Shown: positions 49,201-57,738 of the stretch, in pieces
Layout: each line of letters begins with the position of its first letter
How positions within the stretch are numbered: position 1 is the first letter of the stretch
Source of the DNA: Haloarchaeobius litoreus
Lineage (GTDB): Archaea > Halobacteriota > Halobacteria > Halobacteriales > Natrialbaceae
Assembly: GCF_024495425.1 (NCBI RefSeq)
Contig: NZ_JANHJR010000002.1
Coordinates: 434,001-498,000, forward strand
Direction of reading: 5' to 3'
Length of the DNA stretch: 64,000 bases
Translations under genes and position numbers: made by a program
Notes under the pieces: generated by a model
The model's database searches: none
What the model was told of the DNA's origin: nothing
Seen by the model: only the letters and a program-made list of their open reading frames with translations

Positions 49201-50397
49201 GTCGATGTGCGTCTCGTCGGCGTGCCACTGGCCGTACAGCGGTGCGCCGACGACCGGGAGCGCTTCGCCGGGGTTCGCCTGCTGTTGCCTCGCCAGCGAG
49301 TACGGCTGGTTCAACAGCCGGACCAGCTCGGTCCGGTTCGGGAACGGCGGCGCACCGATGCTCGGTGCCTTCAGCGCGCCGGTCTGGTAGGTCGCCTCGT
49401 GATGCCCGATACGGTCCGGGCCGGGGTCGCGCACGTCGACCTCGCGCCGCCCCACCTCCGCCTCGGAGAGCCGGACGGGCGAGAGCCGGCTCGCCAGCGC
49501 CTCGAAGTCGCCCGCGCCGCTCGTGAACTCCCAGTGCAGGTAGATGGGGAGCTCGACGGGGTCCTCGGTGTCGTCGGTCCACGAGAAGGCGATCGGCGTC
49601 GTCCCGTCGCCGTCGCTGGTACCGTCGCCGCCGTCACCGTCCGCACTGCCGCTGCCCGGCGTGTCGCGGTACGGCGACCTGCCGAGCCCGGCTCGCCGTC
49701 CCGGCTCGAACGTCGGGACGACCGCCGCGACGTACTTCCGGTTCTCGTCGAGGTTGCGCGGACAGACCAGCCGCGAGACCGCGCGCTCGGGGCTGTTCCG
49801 CACCACCTCGCCCGCCGCGGTGTCGTCGCCGACGACCTGTGCGTGGGCCCACGCCCACGACTGCGAGAGCGGCGGGAGCTCGCTCGTCGGTGCCGTAAGC
49901 ACCGGGAGCGGCTTCGTCCCGCCTGAGTCGACGCTGACGCCCTTCGCGTCCGTCGGGACGACGACGAGGGTGAGCCACGGCCGGTTCCGGGACTTCCCCG
50001 ACGAGAGGTCCGCGCGCTCGGGGCTGAACAGCCAGGGGAGGTCGGCCCGCGAGAACTCGACGAGGGGGAACAGGTTCGCCGGGAAGCTGTTGCTGTCGGG
50101 CTCCGGCTCCAGCCGGCTCACGTGCGTCTCGTCGATGCCGACCACGTCGCCGGGGCCGTACATCCGGACGTCCTGCCCCGGCCGTTCGAGGTCGCCCTCG
50201 TCGATGGGTTCCGGCTCCTGGTCCCACGTACCGCCGTCCTTCGAGCGCGCCGCGAGCGTCAGCTCGACACCGACCTGTATCGGTCCCGGGATCGGTGTCG
50301 ACGAGCGGTCGCGCTGGAACGGCGTCTCCGGCCGGAAGCCGCGGCGGACGAGCGGGAGGAACCGGAAGTTCGCGCCGGCGCTCGGGTCACTCGCCAT
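46279..50397 (-). CDS. 1372-aa giant-operon protein
   Basis: Start ATG 50395-50397 chosen because GGAGGTG sits six bases upstream; a GTG at 50406 is possible. Blocks: FPANLFPLVEFSRADLPWLF (about 97-116), SQSWAWAHAQV (about 180), RLVCPRNLDENRKYVAAVVP (about 205), LYGQWHADE (about 390), a Gly-rich linker (about 615-660), LLWRRFPTDRKGTYFDTFWD (about 1040), FLGFDLSPSDAVGD (about 1190) and, near the end, WQRPVRVAIHADDLLSAEV. I recall many of these phrases in uncharacterised bacterial proteins. Mainly helical; no signal peptide, TM or catalytic motif. Function unknown. Confidence 0.8.
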   Translation of the reverse strand: MASDPSAGANFRFLPLVRRGFRPETPFQRDRSSTPIPGPIQVGVELTLAARSKDGGTWDQEPEPIDEGDLERPGQDVRMYGPGDVVGIDETHVSRLEPEPDSNSFPANLFPLVEFSRADLPWLFSPERADLSSGKSRNRPWLTLVVVPTDAKGVSVDSGGTKPLPVLTAPTSELPPLSQSWAWAHAQVVGDDTAAGEVVRNSPERAVSRLVCPRNLDENRKYVAAVVPTFEPGRRAGLGRSPYRDTPGSGSADGDGGDGTSDGDGTTPIAFSWTDDTEDPVELPIYLHWEFTSGAGDFEALASRLSPVRLSEAEVGRREVDVRDPGPDRIGHHEATYQTGALKAPSIGAPPFPNRTELVRLLNQPYSLARQQQANPGEALPVVGAPLYGQWHADETHIDPTDTGWFTQLNATLQYRIAAGLGAEAIRENQEDYAARAWDQVGELDAVNRKLAGGQLARAASTHIHDRLVNSVGLAGEKNPARLLQFTQPLHRTVGTTGSDATVDALRSFKSEFEDMVDFPSTVLSPTFRRLSRPTGPLLRNANVSVRDGSLTASSMAADFEAKTVQPADLKSGLRQRVGTLDDLVGVEASPGLGDGVIDDGQYAGVGPGPGGDDPWTEVGGWGGGDGEGGGLGGGAGGGIGPVVDGTRSTQPGVAQGGTQWQAMSGTMEGSVSTESPATAPDDGIALPGESRHVPAQFPTGVDVVTPELARVARLGSWAGDLPEVDLRRIDLSNVTPATPRAFAVRKVDVQVGSSIDHAATAMVAIRSLSVRLDPTDERTSAPAPTTVAAHADAVETNTFDALVRSFDNLRSTAPDATPTQVSDDRVAFVEGLRADHRSAVDALAEVVTALEERGLDPARSDLGSGTVDPATPEAGPDSVEVGDLVTRVDHAAREMQAVLDRLQRLRTSLRVGPEMLQTPAGREGAVQFGRTYDRTQPEQILDHVDPDITITETVLSGVTAAGELADELSKRPDPIEPVRWAPEFPDPMADVLESLSQEYLMPGVADIPRDSVGALATDPAFVEAFLAGANHEFARELLWRRFPTDRKGTYFDTFWDKAHNPLSTADDRPDIADMHTWRDELGGNQHESGRQGTRAGDWKEDADEPEGRVVLVIRGELLRRFPDTSVYMVESYPDEASDADEANDDRAGRSPKLSEVGHVTPEAVQNGEVTGVKFPIFQGKLDPDIRFLGFDLSPSDAVGDPEVDDPGWFFVFEEPMGETRFGLDAGEAGDRGTVPNGVTAPGAPNSDGTPLDTGALTGEGGSTPWNGLSWNHLVGDDAGPGDIDELVTYVDLWDGPPGAGGNESNTWRVTDGQVSNWTTNHPDLVEQYPELANARAEWGRNSAHMARITWQRPVRVAIHADDLLSAEVADQ

Positions 50398-50473
50398 CGC
50401 CGACACCTCCGTCGATGGCCGCCGTGTCCAGTCGCTCCCGCGTCTCGCTCGTGCTGTGGGTGTGTCCTCTCAT
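50387..50473 (-). CDS. 28-aa microORF bridging two giant genes
   Basis: ATG 50471-50473 overlaps the stop of the 1276-aa gene (ATGA), with GGAGG seven bases upstream. The product is MRGHTHSTSETRERLDTAAI plus DGGVGDGE. Its last codons overlap the start of the 1372-aa gene, and it contains that gene's ribosome-binding site (GGAGGTG). Translation signals on both sides make it a credible coupled microprotein or a coupling leader. Confidence 0.55.
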   Translation of the reverse strand: MRGHTHSTSETRERLDTAAIDGGVGDGE

Positions 50474-53400
50474 TCGTCGTCCTCCAGGCTGTTGGCGGGC
50501 ACGACCTGGAGGTCGCGCTCGTCCACGCCGGACTCGTTCGCGTACCGCTTCAGTTCGACCTGTGCGCGTCCCTTCGAGGTGCCGACGTGGAGCCCCGGCC
50601 TGACGTCCTCGGCCACGGCGCTGTCGGCGATGGAGACGAAGCCCGCGGAGCTGTCGTCGCTCGCGTCGTCGTCGCCGTACTGCTCGAAGTCGGCGACAAC
50701 CGGCGTGAGCGTGTCCACCTCGACGACGACGAAGTCCTCGCCGCCGACGCCGAACAGCCCGCCGTCGTCGTCGCCGTCGTCCACGCCGAACAGCCCCTCG
50801 TCCGCGGGCTGGACGCCGCGCTTGCCCTTCGAGAGCTCGTGAGCGGTGAACGACGTGTGGCCGACGCCGACCTCGTCGGCCTTGATGTCGACCAGCGGCG
50901 TCCCACGGTTGTCGTGCTTCTCGTCGTACACCGTCTCCTCGTAGGTGAACGCGGCTCCGGTCGCGTCGGCGGGGGTCGCCTCGCCGCCGACGACGAGGCC
51001 GACATCGCCTGCGGTCGTCCCGGCCTCGAGGTCGACGAAGTCCGGGGTGTCGAGCTTCTCCGCGTCGTCCATCTTCCGGAAGGCGGCGGGTGCGAACTCG
51101 TCCGCGACGGCCTCGCGGTCGTGGTCGGCGACGCCGCCGACGGTCACGCCCGCGATGCGGAACTCGTCGTACGTCGTCGGCCGCGCCTCGCCGAACTTCT
51201 CGATGGCGTAGTTGAACGGGACGACGGTCTGACGCACTGTCAGCGTCCCCAGCGGGTGCGCGATGACCGGCGACGGTGCCTCGTCCGCCTTCCCCGCCGC
51301 CGACTGCTTCGCCTGCTCGCGGACCTCGGCGCTCTTGGCGCTGCGGAGCGTCGCCACGCCGTTCCCGTCGCCGGGGAGCTGTGCGTCCCAGTTCTTCGGC
51401 TCGTTCAGCGCGGCGACCAGCTCGGGCAGCACCTCCGCCGCCGGGAGCTGCTTCGTCTTCGCGTCCGTGCCGAGCGTGAGGTCGATCTTCGCCGAGACGT
51501 CGAACGGCCCGACGGAGACGTTGACCGTGCCGCGGATGTGGAACGGCGACGGCCCGGAGATGGTGCCGTCGACGCCGACGGACAGCTCGAACCACTTGAA
51601 CTCCACCCCGAACTGGGCGAAGAAGTCGAAGACGAACGAGAACGGGTTGAACCGGAACAGCGCGTCGAAGCCGAGCCCGCCGTAGACGTACAGCGGGCCG
51701 ACCTCGAGCTCGGCGTTGACCTGCGCGCCCACCTGGAACGTGTTCGACGTGACCGCCAGGTAGCCCGTGAAGTCGATGACGGGCTGGCCGCCGGGCACGT
51801 CCAGACTCACCGCCACGCGGTCGAGCTTCGGGAAGCCGTCCGGCGGCGTGTACCGCGGGTTGAAGCCGCCGATGGAGAGCAGGAACCGCGACTGCTCGCC
51901 CCACGACGACCGCAGCGCCATGTCGCCCGACATCGTCCACTGCATGATGCGCGAGTCGTACAGCGACGCGTCGAGCGAGAGCGACTTCCCCGGGATGTCG
52001 ATGATGCCGACCACGTCCAGGTTCACCTGGATCGGCGGGAACGGCACCTCCTCCGGCATCCCCTCGGGGCGCTCGACCTCCAGGTTCGGCAGCGCCATCT
52101 CGATGTTCCCGAGGATGGCGATGCGGAAGCTCGGGATCTCCAGCACGACGCCGACCGAGGCCGCGATGATGGTCGGCGTCCCCCAGCCGATCTTCAGCAT
52201 CGGCCCGAACACGTGGCTCCCGCGCGTCGGCGGGAAGATCTCGCGCACGTCGGAGATGATGCGCTGGGCGTTCTCGACGACGTCCTCCGGGAACAGCACG
52301 CTGTCGAGGTTGCCCTGCCTGACCACGTCCTGCAGCGGCTGTTTGCGGAACTTCCGGTTGATGCCGAGCAGCCCGCCGACCCCGTTCAGCGTGAAGCCGA
52401 AGCCGAGCTGGACCGCGTCGAACTCCCCGGCCACGATGAGCATCATCGAGAAGCCGTCCGAGCCGTCGGGGAGTTCGGTCGTGATGAGCCCCACGACGGA
52501 GATGCTCAGCCCGCTCGGGACGGTGAGCTGGCCGGTCCCCGCGTACCGCTCGTTCTCCGGGTCGAACGCGAGGTAGCCGCCGCCCGTGACGGGGCCAGCC
52601 TCGATGTCCAGCCCGACGCCTTCCGGCGGCTTGAAGCCGAGTTCGAGGTCGAGCACGCCCATGTTCCCGTCCTTGTTCTCGGGGAACGAGAGGTCGGTCT
52701 CGAGGCCGATGCGCGTGACCGTGCCGACGAGCGGGCCGAGTTCGACCGAGGCCGAGGCGGCTGCCTGGACGGTTATCTCGCCAGTCTCGGTGTCAGCGGC
52801 GAGCGAGATGAATATCTCCTCGATGGTGAGCGGCCCGAGTTGCTCGTGGATGGTCAGCGGCACCTCGAGCGTTGCCCCACCCTCGAAGTAGAGACCTTTC
52901 TGGCTGGACCACCCGACCGTCACCTCGAACTCGGACGTGATCTCCGCTGGCAGCACCGATTCGAGGAACCCACCGCTCGGTTTGATGACCAGGCGCCCAG
53001 TTGCCGGTAACTCTGTGTGTATCTCGAATTCGTCGCCGTAGGAGACTCCGACCCCGGCAGACAGCGATGTGAGTTCCAGGTTCGTCCCGTCGTTGTCGCC
53101 GAACAGGACCATTCCTGCTTCGTCGCCGGAGCCGCCCGTCGGTGCCGTAACCGTCGCATCGCCGGCGATACTTCCGTCGATGACGCCGTTGTCCGGTGAG
53201 ACGAGTTTCGGGTCCAGTGCCGTCTCCGTCGTCGGTTGCAGTGAGAGGGCCCAGCTAGACGAATCTTGACCCGTCGACGCGGAGACGGACAGGTCGTAGC
53301 TCCAGTCGCTTGCCCCGAAGGTTCCGCTGTCGTCCCAGCTCGCAACCCCGTACGGCTGGATACCGAGGCCGGGAAGACGCGTCGTGTCACCGTCATCGTA

Positions 53401-54300
53401 CGTCGGGAGCGGGACCATCCTGATTCCGAGTGCACCGTTCTGGCCCGGCAACCGGAGCAACGGGATCTGTAGTGACTGCATCGGCGCGTTGTCGACGAGA
53501 AGCCCGAGATCTTTCCCCAGCGGCCCCGTCGGGAACGCGGGATGCACCTGTGTTCGCTCCTGTTCCTCGCTGACCTCGATCGCCGACTCGGTTCCGGACT
53601 CCGGGGTGGTCATCCCCTCCAGTGCCGTCGCGCTCGTCCCGACAAACGACGACGAGACCCCGTTGGAGTCGAGCAGTTCGGCGAAGAAGTGAAGCAGGAC
53701 GAACGGTTCGAACCCATCGGTCTCCGAGCCCCAGCCGAGCGCAGCCACGATCGCCCCATTCGGGTCTTTCAGGGCGTCCGAGACGACCGAGAGGTCGACC
53801 TCTCCCGGCGCGTTCGGCGGGCTTCCGCTGACGATACCAGCCATCGAGAACGCGCTGTGAACGTCGGGATAGTACACGTAGAGATAGCGGATGAGCAGAA
53901 AATCGAGCACGTTGTCCCCGACTTCGTCGAGGTTCTCGTGCTGGAACTCCAGGTCCGAGAGCTGTTTGATGCCCTCGACAGCCTGCACGACCGCGTCGAT
54001 GAGTGATTCGATGTCGTTGACGACGGTGGTGGGGTCTTCCGGAATGCCGGCCTCGACGACGTTCTGCACCACGGTGACCGGCCCGAGAATGTCGTTCGAG
54101 ACGGTGTCTGCGATCTTGTCGAACTCCTCTTCGAAGAGGTACTGCCCGATGCCACACTGCTCGACGAGCATGACCACGCCGTCTGGCCCGTTTTCGAACG
54201 CATGGGTAACCGGTTCGAGGAAGCGGAGCAGCTCGCGGACGACTATCTGCATCGTCCCCGGTTCCGAAGAGTCCTGTTTGGTGGGTTTATTGGATGCCAT
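50470..54300 (-). CDS. 1276-aa DUF6603-like giant-operon protein
   Basis: The N-terminal 230 residues are helical (FDKIADTVSNDILGPVTVVQ, LESL-type helices). Residues of about 440-1000 are long beta-rich repeats with GFGFTLNGVGGLLGINRKFR (about 640), TPPDGFPKLDRVAVSLDVPG (about 820) and FFAQFGVEFKWFELSVGVDG (about 905). This matches my recollection of the bacterial DUF6603 family, as does the C-terminal EFAPAAFRKMDDAEKLDTPD. Function of DUF6603 is unknown. The first third of the gene is lower in GC than the rest. Start ATG 54298-54300, five bases after the stop of the 1106-aa gene. Confidence 0.8.
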   Translation of the reverse strand: MASNKPTKQDSSEPGTMQIVVRELLRFLEPVTHAFENGPDGVVMLVEQCGIGQYLFEEEFDKIADTVSNDILGPVTVVQNVVEAGIPEDPTTVVNDIESLIDAVVQAVEGIKQLSDLEFQHENLDEVGDNVLDFLLIRYLYVYYPDVHSAFSMAGIVSGSPPNAPGEVDLSVVSDALKDPNGAIVAALGWGSETDGFEPFVLLHFFAELLDSNGVSSSFVGTSATALEGMTTPESGTESAIEVSEEQERTQVHPAFPTGPLGKDLGLLVDNAPMQSLQIPLLRLPGQNGALGIRMVPLPTYDDGDTTRLPGLGIQPYGVASWDDSGTFGASDWSYDLSVSASTGQDSSSWALSLQPTTETALDPKLVSPDNGVIDGSIAGDATVTAPTGGSGDEAGMVLFGDNDGTNLELTSLSAGVGVSYGDEFEIHTELPATGRLVIKPSGGFLESVLPAEITSEFEVTVGWSSQKGLYFEGGATLEVPLTIHEQLGPLTIEEIFISLAADTETGEITVQAAASASVELGPLVGTVTRIGLETDLSFPENKDGNMGVLDLELGFKPPEGVGLDIEAGPVTGGGYLAFDPENERYAGTGQLTVPSGLSISVVGLITTELPDGSDGFSMMLIVAGEFDAVQLGFGFTLNGVGGLLGINRKFRKQPLQDVVRQGNLDSVLFPEDVVENAQRIISDVREIFPPTRGSHVFGPMLKIGWGTPTIIAASVGVVLEIPSFRIAILGNIEMALPNLEVERPEGMPEEVPFPPIQVNLDVVGIIDIPGKSLSLDASLYDSRIMQWTMSGDMALRSSWGEQSRFLLSIGGFNPRYTPPDGFPKLDRVAVSLDVPGGQPVIDFTGYLAVTSNTFQVGAQVNAELEVGPLYVYGGLGFDALFRFNPFSFVFDFFAQFGVEFKWFELSVGVDGTISGPSPFHIRGTVNVSVGPFDVSAKIDLTLGTDAKTKQLPAAEVLPELVAALNEPKNWDAQLPGDGNGVATLRSAKSAEVREQAKQSAAGKADEAPSPVIAHPLGTLTVRQTVVPFNYAIEKFGEARPTTYDEFRIAGVTVGGVADHDREAVADEFAPAAFRKMDDAEKLDTPDFVDLEAGTTAGDVGLVVGGEATPADATGAAFTYEETVYDEKHDNRGTPLVDIKADEVGVGHTSFTAHELSKGKRGVQPADEGLFGVDDGDDDGGLFGVGGEDFVVVEVDTLTPVVADFEQYGDDDASDDSSAGFVSIADSAVAEDVRPGLHVGTSKGRAQVELKRYANESGVDERDLQVVPANSLEDDE

Positions 54301-54305
54301 GTCGA

Positions 54306-57300
54306 TCAGTTCTTCCTCCCGAGCGGGACCAGTTCCAGTGAGACACCCGGCGTCCCGAGCAACTTGCGAGCGTCGGCATCGACGGACGGTCTGGCGTCGG
54401 GGAGCAGTCCCTCGACGGAGTCCTTGTCCTCGACGCCCGTGGGAAGGTAGATGAACTCGAGATACGTCTCCAGCGAGTAGTTCCAGAAGGGGTTGAGTTC
54501 CGGAGACCCAGTGACGTAGAGGGGTTCGATTCCCATCAGTGGGGTGAGGATCGACGACGTGAGCGTGACCGTCGTCTGCCAGTCTTCACCCGAGTGCTTC
54601 GTCACATCGACGGAGTCGATCCGCTCCAGTTCGCCCGTCGGCAAGCCTTGCATAATCCGACTGCTGGTGAGGTTGATAGACCCGATCTCGTCCGACGAGC
54701 CGACGAACTCGGCGTCGGCGATGTCTCCGTACGCCCTCGCGTAGTAGTAGCGGAGTTCGTCGTTCGTCGGGTTCGACCTGAGGTCGGGCGGAAGGTACGG
54801 ACAGCGCGTATCCCACGACTGGTCGGTGCGGTTCTCGTCGCTGTCGTCGAGGTCGATCTTGTGCTGGAGTGGCCCGTATCTGGACTCTCCGGTGTCCGAG
54901 TTGTAGAACAGCGGTCGGACCCACAGTTCACCGTCGAGGTCTCGCCCCGGTTTGAACGTCAGGTGGAGCTTATGCCACAGCTTCATGTTGCTGTCCAGTT
55001 TCGGCTCGTACAACGCACTCTCCGTGTGGAGCCCTCGGACCTGATTCGAGAGGATTGCTATCTGACGTGCGTAGTTGGGACCATCGTCGTCGACGAACCG
55101 GAACTGTAACTGCCCGGGGTCGTCGTAGTCGAGGTCCTCGCTCGTGCCGAACACCGTCTTCCCGATGAGTACTGCAATTTCGGGGTCGACGACCCAGCCG
55201 CGAATCATCCCCAAAACGAACGAGAGACCGATGGCAGCAACGACGACGATGGCCGCGACACCGCCCGTGACCGCGGAGCTCCCGGCGATCCAGACCGCAC
55301 CGATGTCGAGGACTGCGATGAGCCCGCCGAACACGGCCGCGTCGATGTCGCTCAGCATGAACCGGCTGACGGACTTGTAAACGTCGACGAGTGCTGCGCC
55401 GACGGTCAACCAGAACGAGAGCTTCTCCATCAGTTCGGGCCCGATCTCCTTCACCAGTTGCTGTGCGAAACTGAACTTCCAGTGTTTGCCGAGGTGCTCG
55501 ATCGAGTCGACTACGAGATACGAGAAACTGACCGATACCGAGAGGAATTCCTGGAATTCCAGGTCGTTGTCCGTGGTCGCGTCGGAGATCCCGATCGCGA
55601 CCAGAAACATGTTCGTCACCACGATACCGGACTTGAGCGGATAGAGCGAGCTCGGAATACTATCGAGTCCCTTCCAGACCGTGAGTCCGTGCAGAGCGCC
55701 CTTCGAACCAACCTTGTACCACTTCGCGGACGTCTCCGCAGCGGCCCAGAAATCGCTCGAATCGACGGGGTTCTCGTCCTGCGCTCCAGTCACGAAGTCG
55801 TAGAATGCCTGGTTGTCGAGCCCGAGGTCCCGCAACTGACTGCTGTCGTAGTTCGTCGCGAAGAACTTGAGGTGGTACTCCTGCATGACACCGCGTGCGG
55901 TCTCGACCGAATCCCGAAGCTCCTCCTCCGCCGCCATCTTGACGTACGTGGACGCACCCGACGCGAGGGCCTTCGTGAGCTTGTGGTGGTTCTCCAGCAT
56001 CGCCTTCGCATTTCCTTTCTGTTTCCCGGTCGCGTTCGAATCGAGAGCCGCCAGTCGCCCGGTCTGGGGGTCGTAGAACTCGCTGTAGCGGTCTTCGCGG
56101 ACGCAGATAATCGGCCCGCCCCGGGTCCACTCGTTCTTCTCCTTCTCGGTCACCTTGGGGGGGTCGAACACGTTTCGCGGGTCGAACATCCCCGGTTCGT
56201 TCCGGTGTGCGAAAATCTCTCCGAGGAACCGTTTCCCGGACTCGCACTGGGTAAATCCGTCCAGCAGGGTACCGAGGAACGAGAGCTGTTGCTCGTAGTC
56301 CATCTTCTTGAGCGCGAACATGAACGCGTTGTCGAGGAACTCGGGGTCTCCGTCGGGTGTGTCTGCACCCTTCATCAGCTGGATAATGTAGAGCGCGCTG
56401 TGTTCGAGGTCCGCGCGATAGGCGTAGACCTTTCGTCCGAACGTGATGAACTCCAGTCCGGTGTCTTTGATGTTCTGACTCGTCTTGTCGAGACCCTGGT
56501 ACACGACTCGGTTGCTCCCGACCTGTTTCAGTCCGAGCAGCTCCGGGACTGTCGCCTGGGGGTTGTCCTCGATGAACGTCTCGTAATACTCCTGTGAGTA
56601 GGTCTGCTTGTTGAAGCCGGCCAGCCACTGCGTCGGGTTGATACCGAGCCGCTCGAGTGTTTCCTCCCGTTTCGAGTCGGTCTCGCGAAGGATGTTCGAG
56701 ATCAGTGTCCAGAGTCCTATCTTGCGTTTTCGCTCCAGCAGCTGCGTCTCGAACTCGGACCGCTTCTCGCTTATCAGGTCGTCCTCTCTGGACTGTTCGA
56801 AGTTCTGTCGCTTGATGGCTGCTATCTCTTTCTGGAGCTGGTCGGCGTCGTCAGCCCGGTACGCGAAATCGTAGTAGCGTTTGAGGCTCTCACCGAATCG
56901 CCGTCTGTAGATCTTCGCTTCTCGCACCGCTTTCCCGGTATCCAGATCGGTCCCGAAGTCGTGTTGCTGGTCGTACTGTTCGTTCCGTATCTCGACGTCG
57001 GTGACGTCCCACCCGACACGAATCTGGGCCGGGCTGTCGGCCCGGTGTGAGTAGAGGACGACCTGTGCGATGACGACGAACGTCTCGTGTTGCTCGTTCT
57101 TCCTGCAGTCGTCTTCGTGCCAGTAGTGGCTGATGAAGTCGTACGACGGGTTGTTCTTGTCGAGCCACTCCTGTTTCGAGTGTCCCGGTGTCCGGTTCGT
57201 CATGTAGAACTGCGTCGTCTCCGAACGACTCCTGTAGTCGCTCCCCTCGTGTGATTCGACCACCGAGACGACGTTCTTGAGATTCCCCTGGAGGCCGGGT

Positions 57301-57626
57301 CCCCCATAGCGCGACACGTTATTTTGGAACGACTCCCCGTCCGTCGTCGGGTTGTGGAAGAACGCCCATCTGACGAACCACTTGTCCTTCACCGATTTCT
57401 CGACATCGTCCGGGTACGTCAGTTCGAGGCCGAGTCCGACTGGCTCACCCGTCTTCATCTCCTCCGTCCCTCCGTCGGGAAGGACGATTTTCGGGCCCAT
57501 GTCGGGCACTGAGATACCTTGTTTCTGTTGATAGTCCGCTGGTGTCAGGATCGAGACGTTCGGCCGGGGGGTCGCAGACACGTCGGCCGCCTCGTATGCC
57601 TTCTCGAACCCCGTGCGCTCACTCAT
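54306..57626 (-). CDS. 1106-aa giant-operon protein with hydrophobic core
   Basis: ATG 57624-57626 chosen (GAGGGA seven bases upstream); earlier in-frame starts at 57638 and 57689 exist. The N-terminal half is soluble, with a charged coiled-coil-like stretch (EKRSEFETQLLERKRKIG, about 292-310). A hydrophobic region at about 735-830 includes AAVFGGLIAVLDIGAVWIAG and GGVAAIVVVAAIGLSFVLGM, enough for two to four membrane helices. The C-terminal 250 residues are beta-rich and polar. The form resembles membrane-inserting toxins or pore proteins, but no family is recognised. Base composition is lower in GC than its neighbours. Confidence 0.72.
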   Translation of the reverse strand: MSERTGFEKAYEAADVSATPRPNVSILTPADYQQKQGISVPDMGPKIVLPDGGTEEMKTGEPVGLGLELTYPDDVEKSVKDKWFVRWAFFHNPTTDGESFQNNVSRYGGPGLQGNLKNVVSVVESHEGSDYRSRSETTQFYMTNRTPGHSKQEWLDKNNPSYDFISHYWHEDDCRKNEQHETFVVIAQVVLYSHRADSPAQIRVGWDVTDVEIRNEQYDQQHDFGTDLDTGKAVREAKIYRRRFGESLKRYYDFAYRADDADQLQKEIAAIKRQNFEQSREDDLISEKRSEFETQLLERKRKIGLWTLISNILRETDSKREETLERLGINPTQWLAGFNKQTYSQEYYETFIEDNPQATVPELLGLKQVGSNRVVYQGLDKTSQNIKDTGLEFITFGRKVYAYRADLEHSALYIIQLMKGADTPDGDPEFLDNAFMFALKKMDYEQQLSFLGTLLDGFTQCESGKRFLGEIFAHRNEPGMFDPRNVFDPPKVTEKEKNEWTRGGPIICVREDRYSEFYDPQTGRLAALDSNATGKQKGNAKAMLENHHKLTKALASGASTYVKMAAEEELRDSVETARGVMQEYHLKFFATNYDSSQLRDLGLDNQAFYDFVTGAQDENPVDSSDFWAAAETSAKWYKVGSKGALHGLTVWKGLDSIPSSLYPLKSGIVVTNMFLVAIGISDATTDNDLEFQEFLSVSVSFSYLVVDSIEHLGKHWKFSFAQQLVKEIGPELMEKLSFWLTVGAALVDVYKSVSRFMLSDIDAAVFGGLIAVLDIGAVWIAGSSAVTGGVAAIVVVAAIGLSFVLGMIRGWVVDPEIAVLIGKTVFGTSEDLDYDDPGQLQFRFVDDDGPNYARQIAILSNQVRGLHTESALYEPKLDSNMKLWHKLHLTFKPGRDLDGELWVRPLFYNSDTGESRYGPLQHKIDLDDSDENRTDQSWDTRCPYLPPDLRSNPTNDELRYYYARAYGDIADAEFVGSSDEIGSINLTSSRIMQGLPTGELERIDSVDVTKHSGEDWQTTVTLTSSILTPLMGIEPLYVTGSPELNPFWNYSLETYLEFIYLPTGVEDKDSVEGLLPDARPSVDADARKLLGTPGVSLELVPLGRKN

Positions 57627-57738
57627 CGTGTCCCTCATTCGTGTTGTCGCATGCGTTAGAGACGGATTCGGGGCAGTCAGCAGGTCCACCGTTCGTGGGG
57701 TGTCGTCGCGGTATCGTGTCGTGAGTCGTCATATTCAT
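57619..57738 (-). CDS. 37-39-aa microORF between the PKD and 1106-aa genes
   Basis: Two in-frame starts: ATG 57736-57738 (ATGA overlap with the PKD gene stop) and ATG 57730-57732, nine bases after a perfect GAGGTGA site. The product begins MNMTTHDTIPRRHPTNGGPA, then DCPESVSNACDNTNEGHDE, with two cysteines. Its TGA overlaps the start of the 1106-aa gene (ATGAGTGA). A strong ribosome site plus overlap at both ends supports real translation. Confidence 0.6.
   Translation of the reverse strand: MNMTTHDTIPRRHPTNGGPADCPESVSNACDNTNEGHDE

Noticed and set aside
32426-50842. Very long plus-strand open frames of more than 1000 codons antisense to the giant genes
   Set aside because: They are side effects of high GC and strong third-position bias: low-complexity Arg/Gly/Val/Leu proteins with no domain, no promoter, and full overlap with minus-strand genes whose products look folded and acidic.
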